NCBI GenBank assembly: GCA_035308565.1
Contig: DATGGK010000269.1
Location: forward strand, 1 to 64,000
Length of the DNA: 64,000 nucleotides
Direction: 5' to 3'
DNA from: JANXLS01 sp035308565
GTDB lineage: Bacteria; Planctomycetota; SZUA-567; H5-PLA8
Positions 18,570-30,663 of the stretch are shown here, one piece after another. Made by a program: the position numbers and the translations under genes. The notes beneath the pieces were generated by a model. That model made no database searches. It had not been told where the DNA came from and was given only the letters and a program-made list of their open reading frames with translations. Within the stretch, counting starts at the first letter, position 1; every line of letters begins with the position of its first letter.

Positions 18570-19820
18570 ATGGCGGGTGAATGGAGAGCAAGCACGTGGG
18601 GCGACGAAATATCGCTTGAGTATGGCAAGGCGTTACGTGATTACGACGAATCGAGAGGCAAATTCCGCGTGTTCGGTAGCAACGGACCCATTGGGTGGAC
18701 GACTGAGCCGCTCGCTTCGGGACCAGGCGTGATCCTCGGACGCAAGGGCGCTTACCGTGGGATTCAGTTTTGTCGCGAGCCGTTCTTCGTTATCGACACC
18801 GCCTATTACGTCGTTCCAAAGACCGAACTCGATATGCGGTGGCTTTATTATGCCATCAAGTATCACAAGCTCGGCGAAATTGACGATGGCTCCCCAATTC
18901 CATCAACCACGCGCTCGGCAGTTTATGTGAGGGACTTTGATGTTCCACCCCTCGCCGAGCAAAAAGCCATTGCGGCAGTGCTTGGGGCGCTGGACGACAA
19001 GATCGAGTTGAACCGCCGGATGAACGCGACGCTGGAGGCGATGGCGCGGGCGCTGTTCCAGAGTTGGTTTGTGGATTTCGATCCCGTGCGCGCGAAACTG
19101 GACGGGCGGAAGCCGATGGGGATGGACAAGGCGACGGCGGCGCTTTTTCCCGATAAATTCCAAGATTCGCCTCTTAGCCTCATCCCGCACGGGTGGAATG
19201 CCACAACGCTTGGCGAAATTTGCGACGACGGGGGCGGCGATATCCAAACTGGACCTTTCGGCACCCAACTTCACGCATCGGACTACGTGCCTGAAGGCGT
19301 TCCGTCCATCATGCCGAGCGATCTTCGGGACAATCGCATCGACGCCAGTTCGATTGCTCGCATCCGTGAGCAAGATGCTGAAAGGCTGAGCGTCTATCGA
19401 GTGCAGGCCGGCGATGTGGTCTATAGCCGTCGCGGTGACGTAGAGCGGCGCGCTCTTATTCGGCGTGCGGAGAATGGATGGCTCTGCGGAACAGGATGCT
19501 TGCGAGTGCGTTTCGGTTCACGTGGCTTGAATCCGCACTTTGGTGCCGCCTTTCTCGGCACGCCCGAGTCACGAGCCTGGGTTGTTCGCCACGCCGTCGG
19601 GGCTACGATGCCGAATTTGAATACTTCAATACTTTCAGCACTGCCAATGATCGTTCCGCCCGCGGAGTTGCAGTCGCGATTTGCTGAGATCGTCGGACCG
19701 TGGGACGAATTGGGCACAATCGCTCTCACGCAATTCCGCACGCTCGCCGCCCTGCGCGACACGCTGCTGCCGAAGCTGCTGAGCGGGGAGATGAGCGTGA
19801 ATGAAGGATTCATAACATGA
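18570..19820 (+). CDS. hsdS: Type I restriction-modification specificity subunit
   Basis: A 416-residue HsdS. ATG 18570 is chosen because GAGGGG lies about eight bases upstream and the protein begins MAGEWRASTWGDEIS, as HsdS proteins often do; the open frame extends 42 codons further upstream to 18444. It shows two target-recognition domains (about residues 5-135 and 205-350), each followed by a conserved helical spacer (PPLAEQKAIAAVLGALDDKI; then ALRDTLLPKLLSGEM). It sets the DNA sequence recognised by the complex. The upstream in-frame extension resembles the C-terminal end of HsdM and is discussed as a finding. It is followed after about 30 bp by the fic promoter region. Confidence 0.93.
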   Translation: MAGEWRASTWGDEISLEYGKALRDYDESRGKFRVFGSNGPIGWTTEPLASGPGVILGRKGAYRGIQFCREPFFVIDTAYYVVPKTELDMRWLYYAIKYHKLGEIDDGSPIPSTTRSAVYVRDFDVPPLAEQKAIAAVLGALDDKIELNRRMNATLEAMARALFQSWFVDFDPVRAKLDGRKPMGMDKATAALFPDKFQDSPLSLIPHGWNATTLGEICDDGGGDIQTGPFGTQLHASDYVPEGVPSIMPSDLRDNRIDASSIARIREQDAERLSVYRVQAGDVVYSRRGDVERRALIRRAENGWLCGTGCLRVRFGSRGLNPHFGAAFLGTPESRAWVVRHAVGATMPNLNTSILSALPMIVPPAELQSRFAEIVGPWDELGTIALTQFRTLAALRDTLLPKLLSGEMSVNEGFIT

Positions 19821-19852
19821 GCCTTGACCGTGATTTAAGCATCAACTGTCAG

Positions 19853-19919
19853 CGAACTACTATTTGATTGAAATTTAGTAAAAGCATGTCATACTAAATC
19901 TGTTTGAATTAGTAGTTCG
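19853..19919 (+). promoter_or_regulatory. Promoter embedded in a large inverted repeat upstream of fic
   Basis: CGAACTACTA at 19853 and TAGTAGTTCG ending at 19919 are inverted copies, with a second inner pair (ATTTAGTA / TACTAAAT). Inside lies a sigma70-like promoter, TTGAAA at 19868-19873 and TACTAA at 19892-19897 with 18-bp spacing. The stretch is strikingly AT-rich for this region. An autoregulatory operator bound by the C-terminal helix-turn-helix-like part of the Fic protein is a reasonable inference. Confidence 0.6.
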
Positions 19920-19937
19920 TTGACATTGGAACACGAA

Positions 19938-21277
19938 ATGAAAATCCCGCAGAAACCGCCCGGCATAAATGCCCTGTTTGCCAAGACGGATGCGTCGAGC
20001 TTTGGCCGTATTATTGAACTCGTGCAAAACCGCGAATTCAACGCGAATTATGTGCACTGGGACAAGTTGCGGCGACTTCCGCCGCCCAAAGGGCATACGG
20101 CCGAGGAATGGTGGCTGGCACTGAAAATGGCGCGAAAGGGAATGCTCAGGCCGATATCGTTAAAAGACAAATGCGGCGCGCCGTTCCAGTTTTGCGTGCC
20201 GGAACTCGTTCAGGAGGCGCTGCACAGCATCGACATGGGCGCGGGAAGTTCAATCGGAGTTCCCGAGCCGATCACCAACCCGCAGACGAAGGACCGCTAT
20301 CTGATTCGATCGCTTATGGAGGAGGCCATCACGTCAAGTCAGTTGGAAGGCGCTGTAACAACGCGTGAAGTCGCCAAGGAAATGATACGCTCCGGCCGTC
20401 CGCCACGCGACAACAGCGAGCAGATGATTCTGAACAATTATCTGACGATGCTTGAGATCACACACTTGAAGGATCGGTCATTGACGCCGGAAATGGTCTT
20501 CGAAATACACCGCAAGGTGACGAAGGAAACACTCGAAGATCCCACGGCAGCAGGACGATTCCGCCGCTCGGATGAAATCCGAGTGGTCAGAGACGACTAC
20601 GGGGTTGTGTTTCACGAGCCGCCCCTCGCCGAGCAGCTTGACGCTCGTTTGAACGCAATGTGCGATTTTGCAAACGGCAACTCACCGGACTTTTTTGTTC
20701 ACCCGGTTGTACGCGCCATCATCCTTCATTTCTGGCTTGCCTACGATCACCCATTCATCGACGGCAATGGGCGTACGGCGCGTGCGCTTTTTTATTGGTC
20801 CATGCTGCATGGCGGATATTGGCTGTTTGAATTCGTTTCCATTTCGAACATTCTGCGAAAGGCTCCCTCGAAATATGCGCGAGCATTCCTTTGCACGGAA
20901 ACCGACGACAACGATTTGACGTATTTCATCGTGGCGCAAGTGGAGGTCATCCAAAAAGCGATTGAGGCTCTGCACGAATATATCAACGCAAAAACCGCCG
21001 AGGTGCAGCAACTTGAGTCGCACGTCCGGGCGTTGAATCTCTTCAACCATCGTCAAGGAGTTCTTATTCTCCACGCGCTCAAGCATCCCTACCAGCATTA
21101 CACCTTCACCAGCCACCAAATGAGCCACAATGTGGTCTATCAAACTGCGCGGCTGGATTTGCTCGACCTGCATAAGCACGGTTTGCTTGTAAAACGGAAA
21201 CGGGGCAAAGAGATGGAGTTCACCGTGCCAGCCGATTTAGGTGACCGGCTGCGCAAATTAGAGAAGGACGCGAGAGG

Positions 21278-21281
<4 letters not shown>
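19938..21281 (+). CDS. Fic-family AMP transferase with N-terminal inhibitory helix
   Basis: A 447-residue protein taken from ATG 19938; a TTG at 19920 is possible, and no strong ribosome-binding site distinguishes them. The Fic core motif HPFIDGNGRTAR starts at His271, with the catalytic His and all the nucleotide-binding residues intact. Upstream, SSQLEG at 133-138 fits the self-inhibitory motif (S/T-x-x-x-E-G/N), so the enzyme is predicted to be auto-inhibited. The C-terminal 70 residues look like a winged helix (DLLDLHKHGLLVKRKRGKE), suggesting DNA binding. Fic proteins usually AMPylate target proteins; the target here is unknown. It overlaps hsdR by 4 bp (ATGA) and so is part of the restriction operon, where it may regulate or guard the system. 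Confidence 0.9.
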
Positions 21282-24487
<3,206 letters not shown>

Positions 24488-24741
24488 AGGCAGCTAAACA
24501 TTGTGTTCATTGACCGATTTAATGCCTGGCGGCAATCTGATCACGGAGCCTGACAACTTATTGAAATTAAATCCGAAGGCATGCAGTTTGTTCGCCTCTG
24601 GACTGCGCATCGCGAAGTCGTCGGTGGTAGCGTTCTCTTTCGAAAGAGATTCTCAGAACGAATTCCATTGCTAAGATGAGAACAGATTGTCGCCGTCGAA
24701 TCGGTGTACGAATAGAAGTCCCCGATATAGGATTAAACGCT

Positions 24742-27408
24742 ATGAAACAACTCATGTTGCTTTTCGTTTTCGCATCTTCGGTCGTGTTCGGCGGCGACGC
24801 TGCGGTTGGCACGCCGCAAACGGAACTCTGGCGCGACGCCGGCCAGCCTATCGACCGCCGCGTGGACGATCTCGTTGGGCGCATGACGCTGCAAGAGAAG
24901 ATTGCGCAGACGATGATGGATGCGCCGGTGATCGAGCGACTGGGGATTCCCGCGTATCATTGGTGGAACGAGGCGCTGCACGGCGTAGCTCGTGCCGGCC
25001 ACGCAACCGTCTTTCCGCAAGCCATCGGCCTGGCGGCCACGTGGAACACCGATCTGCACGGACAGATCGCCGATGTGATCAGCACCGAAGCCCGCGCGAA
25101 ACACAACGAATACGCGCGGCAAAACTCGCGCACGATCTATCACGGGCTGACGCTCTGGTCGCCGAACGTGAACATTTTCCGCGATCCGCGCTGGGGCCGC
25201 GGCCATGAGACATACGGCGAAGATCCTTATCTGACGGGGCGCTTCGGCGTGGCATTCGTGCGCGGGATTCAAGGCAACGATCCGCAATTCTTAAAGGCCA
25301 TCGCCACGCCCAAGCATTTTGCCGTGCACAGCGGGCCGGAGCCTCTGCGGCATGGCTTTGACCCGACGATTTCGCCGCGCGATTTGTGGGAGACCTATCT
25401 GCCCGCGTTCGAAGCCTGCATTCGCGAAGGCAAGGCGTATTCGACTATGGCAGCCTACAACGGATTCAATGGCGTTCCTTGCACGGGCAATCCGGTACTG
25501 TTGACCACGCTCCTGCGCCAGCAGTGGGGTTTCGAGGGCTGCGTGGTCTCGGACGTGGACAGCGTCGGCGATATTTGGAAGGGGCACAAACTCGCCAAGG
25601 ACGCCGCCGAAGCTAGTGCGATGGCGATCAAGGCAGGCGACGATCTGTGCAGCGGCACTACATATAAAGGGCTTGACGAGGCGCTCAAGCGCGGCTTGAT
25701 TCAGGAGGCGGACATCGACCGCGCGGTGAAGAATCTTTTCCGTGCGCGCTTCAAGCTGGGCTTCTTCGATACGCCCGAGCGCTGCGCGTACCAGCGCATT
25801 CCGTTCTCGGAGAATTGCAAGCCCGAGCACGACCGGCTGGCCTTGGAGGCGGCGCGACAATCGCTTGTGCTGCTCAAGAACGACGGCATTTTGCCGCTGC
25901 GCGAAGAGGGACTGAAAACGGTCGCCGTCCTGGGGCCGACGGCTGACAACACGCAGGCGGTGCTTGGAAACTATTTTGGCATCCCGGTTGAGCCCGTGAC
26001 GATCCTCAACGGTTTGCGCAAGCGGCTCGAACCGCGCGGCGTGAAAGTGCTTCATGAAGGGCTGGTGCCGCTGGTGGACGGATTCCGCGGCAACTTTTTG
26101 CCGCTTCCCACGGATGCGCTCTATAGCGACGAGTCGAAGAAGACTGCCGGACTCACGTGCGAGTTCTTCGATAATCTCGAACTGAAGGGAACGCCGCATT
26201 CACTGCGGGTCAACGATGCAGATTTATTTTGGAACCGAGACAAACGATTGCCGGCCATGCCGATCGGCCAATGTTCAATGCGTCTGTCCGGCGCGGTCGT
26301 TCCGTCGAGTTCCGGCGAGTATGTGTTGCGCGCTACCGGCGATGGCGCGGTGCGGCTTTGGTTCGACGGCAAACAGGTTGTAGACAAATGGACCAAGGCC
26401 GGCACGAAAACCGAAAGCGTGGCGCTGACGCTGGAGGCTGGCCGCGCGTACCCGATCCGCGTGGAGTATTTCCAGAGCGGGGACTCCGGCATGCTCCGGC
26501 TGGACTGGAAGACGCCGCACTCCGCAAATCCAATTCAGCGCGCCACCGATTTGGCGCAGCAGGCGGACCTCGTCATCCTGACGCTGGGCATCACGCCGGA
26601 GCTCGAAGGCGAGGAGATGAAGGTCGATGCCGAGGGTTTCAATGGCGGCGATCGCACCACGCTTGCTTTGCCGATCAGCCAGCAGAAGTTGCTCGACGCC
26701 ATCGCGGCGACAGGAAAGCCCACGGTGCTCGTACTCACCGGCGGCAGCGCGCTTGCGGTAGATGATAGCCGAGTGGGCGCGGTGTTGCTGGCCTGGTACT
26801 ACGGGCAACGAGGCGGCGACGCGGTGGCCGAAGCGCTGTTCGGCCAGTACAACCCCGGCGGCCGGTTGCCCGTCACGTTCTACCGCTCGGTGGCCGACCT
26901 GCCGCCGTTCGCAGACTATGCGATGAACGGGCGCACCTACCGCTATTTCAAAGGTCCGGTGAAATACCCGTTTGGTTACGGCTTGAGCTACACTCGTTTT
27001 AACTACGAGAAACTGCGCATTACGCCGACGCAAGCGGATCAACCCGCGCCCGTGCGCGTCACTGTGGATGTGGTCAATGCGGGCCAGCGCGCGGGGGACG
27101 AGGTCGTGCAACTGTACGTGACGCCGCCGCCCGGCGCGCCCACGACGCTGATTCACCATCTCGAAGCTTTTCGCCGCGTGAGGCTTCAACCCGGCGAAAA
27201 GCGCACCGTGACGTTCGAGCTTGCACCGCGCCAGTTGACTTATGTGAACGATAAAGGCGAGCGCGTGTGGGGCGGAGGGGCCGTCGGCATTTCCGTAGGG
27301 GGTGGCCAGCCGGGCCATACTGCCGGCGTGTTAAGCAGCAGCGTGTTGACCGGGTCGGCCCAGGTCGAAGCGCGGCCCGCCGCGTTCGGCGCGAAGCCCG
27401 CCCAGTAA
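24742..27408 (+). CDS. Secreted GH3 beta-glycosidase with PA14-like domain
   Basis: An 888-residue protein taken from ATG 24742, where a signal peptide begins (MKQLMLLFVFASSVVFGGD); the frame is open for 22 codons upstream. Glycoside hydrolase family 3: N-terminal barrel with PNVNIFRDPRWGRGHETYGE, the KHFAVHSGP motif and Asp271 in VVSDVDSVGD as the likely nucleophile. A PA14-like insert lies at about 460-590 (GEYVLRATGDGAVRLWFDG), then the alpha/beta sandwich and a C-terminal fibronectin-III-like domain (GDEVVQLYV). Such enzymes release beta-glucose or xylose from oligosaccharides. It is the last cargo gene before the right border of the island and probably completes the breakdown of material loosened by the secreted enzymes on the left. 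Confidence 0.93.
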   Translation: MKQLMLLFVFASSVVFGGDAAVGTPQTELWRDAGQPIDRRVDDLVGRMTLQEKIAQTMMDAPVIERLGIPAYHWWNEALHGVARAGHATVFPQAIGLAATWNTDLHGQIADVISTEARAKHNEYARQNSRTIYHGLTLWSPNVNIFRDPRWGRGHETYGEDPYLTGRFGVAFVRGIQGNDPQFLKAIATPKHFAVHSGPEPLRHGFDPTISPRDLWETYLPAFEACIREGKAYSTMAAYNGFNGVPCTGNPVLLTTLLRQQWGFEGCVVSDVDSVGDIWKGHKLAKDAAEASAMAIKAGDDLCSGTTYKGLDEALKRGLIQEADIDRAVKNLFRARFKLGFFDTPERCAYQRIPFSENCKPEHDRLALEAARQSLVLLKNDGILPLREEGLKTVAVLGPTADNTQAVLGNYFGIPVEPVTILNGLRKRLEPRGVKVLHEGLVPLVDGFRGNFLPLPTDALYSDESKKTAGLTCEFFDNLELKGTPHSLRVNDADLFWNRDKRLPAMPIGQCSMRLSGAVVPSSSGEYVLRATGDGAVRLWFDGKQVVDKWTKAGTKTESVALTLEAGRAYPIRVEYFQSGDSGMLRLDWKTPHSANPIQRATDLAQQADLVILTLGITPELEGEEMKVDAEGFNGGDRTTLALPISQQKLLDAIAATGKPTVLVLTGGSALAVDDSRVGAVLLAWYYGQRGGDAVAEALFGQYNPGGRLPVTFYRSVADLPPFADYAMNGRTYRYFKGPVKYPFGYGLSYTRFNYEKLRITPTQADQPAPVRVTVDVVNAGQRAGDEVVQLYVTPPPGAPTTLIHHLEAFRRVRLQPGEKRTVTFELAPRQLTYVNDKGERVWGGGAVGISVGGGQPGHTAGVLSSSVLTGSAQVEARPAAFGAKPAQ

Positions 27409-27497
27409 TGCGCGACGGATGCGCGTGGTATAAATCAAGTGCCCGCCTGGAATGCGAGTCCATCCAGCGAATGCGTTGTCAGCTTGATCGCGCTGGC

Positions 27498-27519
27498 GTG
27501 TCCGCAGGTTTGCGGACAC
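27498..27519. repeat. Perfect 9-bp inverted repeat
   Basis: GTGTCCGCA and TGCGGACAC around GGTT, between the GH3 gene and the integrase remnant. Without a T-run it is a poor terminator; it may be a recombination-related palindrome. Confidence 0.6.
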
Positions 27520-27579
27520 GCGTTCAACCGTTGGGTGGGCTAACTAAAACACCATGCACAAATCCAGCAGGTCTTCTAA

Positions 27580-28005
27580 CGGCGAGCGTTCAAATTCAGA
27601 CGGCGTTCGAGTTCGGGAATCGGCTACACGGATACGCAAGGCCGGCACGTCGATTTTCGCGCCTTGCGGCACACGTTCTGCACGAATCTTGCCGCGTCCG
27701 GCATCCATCCGAAGGTTGCGCAAGACTTGGCGCGGCACCCGGATATCAATCTGACAATGGGGTATTACACGCACAGTCTGCTTGAACAGCGCGGGGAAGC
27801 GGTTGCGAAGTTGCCGGCCGTGGATATAATGCAAGACGCGGCAATCAAGACGGGCACGGACAACGCGCCAGTGTCTTACCGTTCTGCTTACCGTAATGAC
27901 GCGGATTTCAAAGCGGGCGCGGCGGACTCTGACGGACGCTCGCCCTATGAAACCGACGTGCGCCAACTTAGCTCAGTGGTAGAGCAATGCTTTCGTAAAG
28001 CATAG
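27580..28005 (+). pseudogene. Tyrosine integrase, C-terminal catalytic remnant
   Basis: A frame opened by TAA at 27577-27579 and closed by TAG at 28003-28005 inside the tRNA gene. It contains the C-terminal half of a tyrosine recombinase: GYTDTQGRHVDFRALRHTF (box II, first His replaced by Arg but the catalytic Arg and following His present), LARHPDINLTMGYYTH with the catalytic Tyr. The N-terminal SAM-like domain and the first catalytic Arg are missing, and no second fragment is seen, so this is a remnant. It reads into the 40-bp repeat as SSVVEQCFRK and stops three codons later; its natural tail appears to lie at 9312-9491, at the other end of the island. Confidence 0.75.
27960..27999 (+). 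repeat. Right attachment repeat (inside tRNA-Thr and integrase frame)
   Basis: Identical over 40 bases to 9272-9311. It forms the 5' half of the intact tRNA-Thr gene and at the same time codes in frame for the last residues of the integrase remnant. Confidence 0.85.
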
Positions 28006-28033
28006 GTCCTGGGTTCAAGTCCCAGAGTTGGCT
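27962..28033 (+). tRNA. tRNA-Thr (anticodon CGU)
   Basis: A complete 72-base cloverleaf without encoded CCA: acceptor GCCAACT/AGTTGGC, D stem GCTC/GAGC, anticodon stem ATGCT/AGCAT with loop TTCGTAA (anticodon CGT in DNA), T arm CTGGG-TTCAAGT-CCCAG, discriminator T. It reads ACG codons. No promoter as good as the one at the left border is seen just upstream, so expression may depend on island sequence. Confidence 0.95.
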
Positions 28034-28050
28034 TCAGATTTCCCCTATAG

Positions 28051-28088
28051 AAAAGCCCTCGAAAACGGATTCGGGGGCTTTTTTGTTT
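28051..28088 (+). terminator. Intrinsic terminator after tRNA-Thr
   Basis: AAAAGCCC plus TCGAA pairs with TTCGG plus GGGCTTTT (13 pairs, one G-T) around a 6-base loop, followed by a T-run. Well placed to end the tRNA transcript. Confidence 0.85.
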
Positions 28089-28729
28089 TTCCTGATTGTA
28101 TAGATTTTTGTATAGATTTTCTTTCCTATGAGGATGGCCACTGGGCATCGCATGGCTCCGCTTCGTGTGATCAAGCCTTTTTCCGCAATGATCCCGTCTG
28201 CCGTCTCCTGTCGTCTTGCGGCGTTTGAACGCATCGCCGAACATAGTAACCTGATGCGGATTCCGTCACACGCCGGCCGATATTTGGAGACATGATAAAC
28301 GACCGTTGGGGTCGTGCTGTTTCGCTATCCCATCTGAAGGATCGCCCGCCAGTTCGACGAACAATCCAGCATGACGCTTCACCATTCCGACGCATCCGCC
28401 CGCCTCCATTTTAACGCCGACTAGCTTGACGCCGCCTTCGAGGCGCTCCGCGCACGCCTGTCCGCCCATTGCGACGCAGGAACCCACACCGCAATCCGTC
28501 GCCCTGTTGCGCTTCCTATTTGCGGCGTTCGAGCGTTACGACGAGGCGACGGGGCTGGCCGTTACGTCAGGCCAACTTCATGCCCCGGCGCCGAGACATT
28601 TGGTTAGTAGAGCCTTTCGGGAATCCAATCCATCGTCTTTCCGTGGGTTCCCATTTTGAAACTCATCACTGCCCCCAGTACCCCCGCCCATCCAGCGACA
28701 TCGTCCGGACCGGAACGGCTGCAACCAAT
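28089..28729. other. Non-coding or decayed stretch
   Basis: Only short open frames without convincing starts are present. A minus-strand frame (28266-28487, ending near LAGDPSDGIAKQHDP) has protein-like composition and may be a gene remnant, but I cannot assign it. Confidence 0.4.
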
Positions 28730-29127
28730 CTATTCCGCGTTCATGCGGACGATGGATGGCACCGCCCTTTTCAAATTATCCGACATCTTCCACGCATAGA
28801 AGCATTGGCCTTTGTCGCTGTACGTGATGCCGTTGGGCGTAAGCTGCTGGACGGCAAGAACCGCCAACTCGCCTGCAAACTGAAGTGTTGTCATCACTCT
28901 TCAGCGGAGTTTTCGTCCAACTGAACCCAGCGTACATCGCTGATGCTGTAAACGATACCGGCGTCCTTTGGATTGCAGCCGATCTTGATGGATTTGATGT
29001 GCGCGGGATCCAAATGTCCTGAGTCGTCGGGCTTGGACCAACCCGCGCCAAAGACGGCATCGGAGAACGGATGAAAATGCACGTGCCGCGGCGTAGACAG
29101 TAGCGAAAGGGAATATCCAATGCGCAT
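28730..29127 (-). pseudogene. Possible gene remnant(s), carbohydrate-binding-like
   Basis: Two minus-strand frames overlap by one base of a TGATG junction at 28894. The upstream frame (29127-28894) contains FGAGWSKPDDSGHLDP and YSISDVRWVQLDE, which resembles the end of a jelly-roll carbohydrate-binding module. The downstream frame (28894-28730, 54 codons) reads MTTLQFAGELAVLAVQQL and is unrecognised. No ribosome-binding site supports the first start, so a truncated remnant is more likely than an intact gene. Confidence 0.3.
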
Positions 29128-29674
29128 CGACGACGAACGTCAATCCTCCGGTTCCACGGATGACCGAGCATCAGGTCGCGCCGCGGTGACCAATTCAAAA
29201 CCGAAACGCTGGCCGGTCGTGCTTTCTGTCATCATCTTCCTCTTCCTCGGGGCAGCAAGTCTTGGATTGGCGCTTTTCGGCGGTGCGAGCTATACGGATT
29301 CGTACAGCCACGAGGCTGACCGTTTGTGGGCCATTTTGGCGATGATCGATGCCGGAATTATCTTTTCGGCAAGCATCGCAGCATTCTTATTTCTTTTTCG
29401 CCGAAGCGAGACGATCTGGAAGGCGACGATCCTCCTGCTTGTTCTCTCGCTGGCGGGCGATGGCGTCTTGATCTGGGCTGGCTTTGGGATGCTCGCCGAC
29501 GCGAAACGGCGCGGCGGCGATTGGGCCGGGCTGAGCGTCGCGGGAAGCCTCATCTTGGGAATCGTATGTCCGGCGCTGATTGGCGTGGCCGCATTCGCTG
29601 GCGGCGCCTGCCTAAGCGCGGCGCGTTCTTCGCGCCGAATGGCAATCGCAGAGAATGAGAAGGGCGATTCATAA
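29120..29674 (+). CDS. Small membrane protein, four predicted segments, unknown
   Basis: A 184-residue protein starting at ATG 29120 with AAAGGGA about ten bases upstream. A polar 30-residue N-terminus precedes four hydrophobic segments (VVLSVIIFLFLGAASLGLAL; AMIDAGIIFSASIAAFLFLF; ATILLLVLSLAGDGVLIW; SLILGIVCPALIGVAAFAGG), with a short basic/acidic tail. I recognise no family and no functional motif. It stands outside the island, about 80 bp upstream of an SDR gene in the same direction; they might be co-transcribed but no functional link is evident. Confidence 0.65.
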   Translation: MRIDDERQSSGSTDDRASGRAAVTNSKPKRWPVVLSVIIFLFLGAASLGLALFGGASYTDSYSHEADRLWAILAMIDAGIIFSASIAAFLFLFRRSETIWKATILLLVLSLAGDGVLIWAGFGMLADAKRRGGDWAGLSVAGSLILGIVCPALIGVAAFAGGACLSAARSSRRMAIAENEKGDS

Positions 29675-29751
29675 GGCGTGGTGTGCTTCAAGTTGAACTG
29701 GTCGTCCCGGCATTGGCCGATATCGGTTAAAAAGGAACAAAGGGCGTTTTC

Positions 29752-30525
29752 ATGGATCTGCATTTAGCCAACAAGATTGGGATCGTCACTGGAGCCAGCC
29801 GCGGGATCGGCCTGGCGATCGCAGAGGCCCTTTCGGCCGAGGGAATGTCCCTCACTCTGGCGGCTCGTTCCAGAGAATCGTTGGAACAATTGGCGGCCTC
29901 CCTTCCGACTCCGAGCTTGGTCCAAGTGGTCGATCTGCGTGAACCCCGGGCCCCGCAGGCGTTGGTCGAGGCGACGATCAATCGGTTTGGCAGGCTCGAT
30001 CTTCTCGTCAACAACGCTGGAGCGACGGTTCGCGGAGACTTTCTCACGCTTGCCGAAAAGGATTGGCAGGACGGATTCGACCTCAAGTTCTTTGGCGCCA
30101 TGCGCTGCTGCCGGGCGGCGTGGAACCATCTGCGGGCGGCTCACGGATCCATCGTCAACATCGTCGGAATCGGAGGACGGACTGGCTCGGCCGAATTCGC
30201 GATCGGGGGCGCGGTGAATGCCGCCCTGCTCAACCTCACCAAGGTTCTCGCCGACCGAGGCGTGACTGATGGGGTTCGCGTCAACGCGGTCAATCCGGGA
30301 AGCATCGTGACGGACCGTTTGCGAGGGCGCATTGAAAAGTTTGCGTCGGAACACTCCCTTGATTCGGAGGCCGCCGCGGTGGAGTTGGCTCGAAGCATGA
30401 AGGTCGCTCGCTTCGGAGACGCTGCGGAAATCGCCAACGCCGTGGCGTTTCTCGCATCGGATGCGTCAGGATATTGTCAGGGGACGATTCTGGATGTCGA
30501 TGGCGGGCAGACCCGCACCCTTTAG
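29752..30525 (+). CDS. SDR-family oxidoreductase with altered active site
   Basis: A 257-residue Rossmann-fold protein. The cofactor motif TGASRGIG (13-20) and NNAG (87-90) are intact, and the C-terminal ASDASGYCQGTILDVDGG is typical of classical short-chain dehydrogenases. However, at the position of the usual Tyr-x-x-x-Lys the sequence reads FAIGG (Phe149, Gly153), so both the catalytic Tyr and Lys are replaced, although the surrounding GGAVNAALLNLTKVLA is well conserved. A subfamily with GG-x-x-NAAL in this position exists to my recollection. The activity may therefore be different or absent. ATG 29752 follows AAAGGAACAAAGGG. Substrate unknown. Confidence 0.88.
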   Translation: MDLHLANKIGIVTGASRGIGLAIAEALSAEGMSLTLAARSRESLEQLAASLPTPSLVQVVDLREPRAPQALVEATINRFGRLDLLVNNAGATVRGDFLTLAEKDWQDGFDLKFFGAMRCCRAAWNHLRAAHGSIVNIVGIGGRTGSAEFAIGGAVNAALLNLTKVLADRGVTDGVRVNAVNPGSIVTDRLRGRIEKFASEHSLDSEAAAVELARSMKVARFGDAAEIANAVAFLASDASGYCQGTILDVDGGQTRTL

Positions 30526-30663
30526 TGCATGCTCGGTTTGCACCCATGCAACTGGACAGGAGCAAGAAGAAGTGGCGCTCCAAAGACCGGACGAAGCTGG
30601 ACACCGCAAATGAATGCTGCTATTCTCGTCGCTCCAAATTCAATCATGGAACGGGGAAAGCAG

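Noticed and set aside
24567..24884. Minus-strand frame of 105 codons upstream of the GH3 gene
   Set aside because: It overlaps the signal-peptide region of the GH3 enzyme in antisense and has no recognisable domain.
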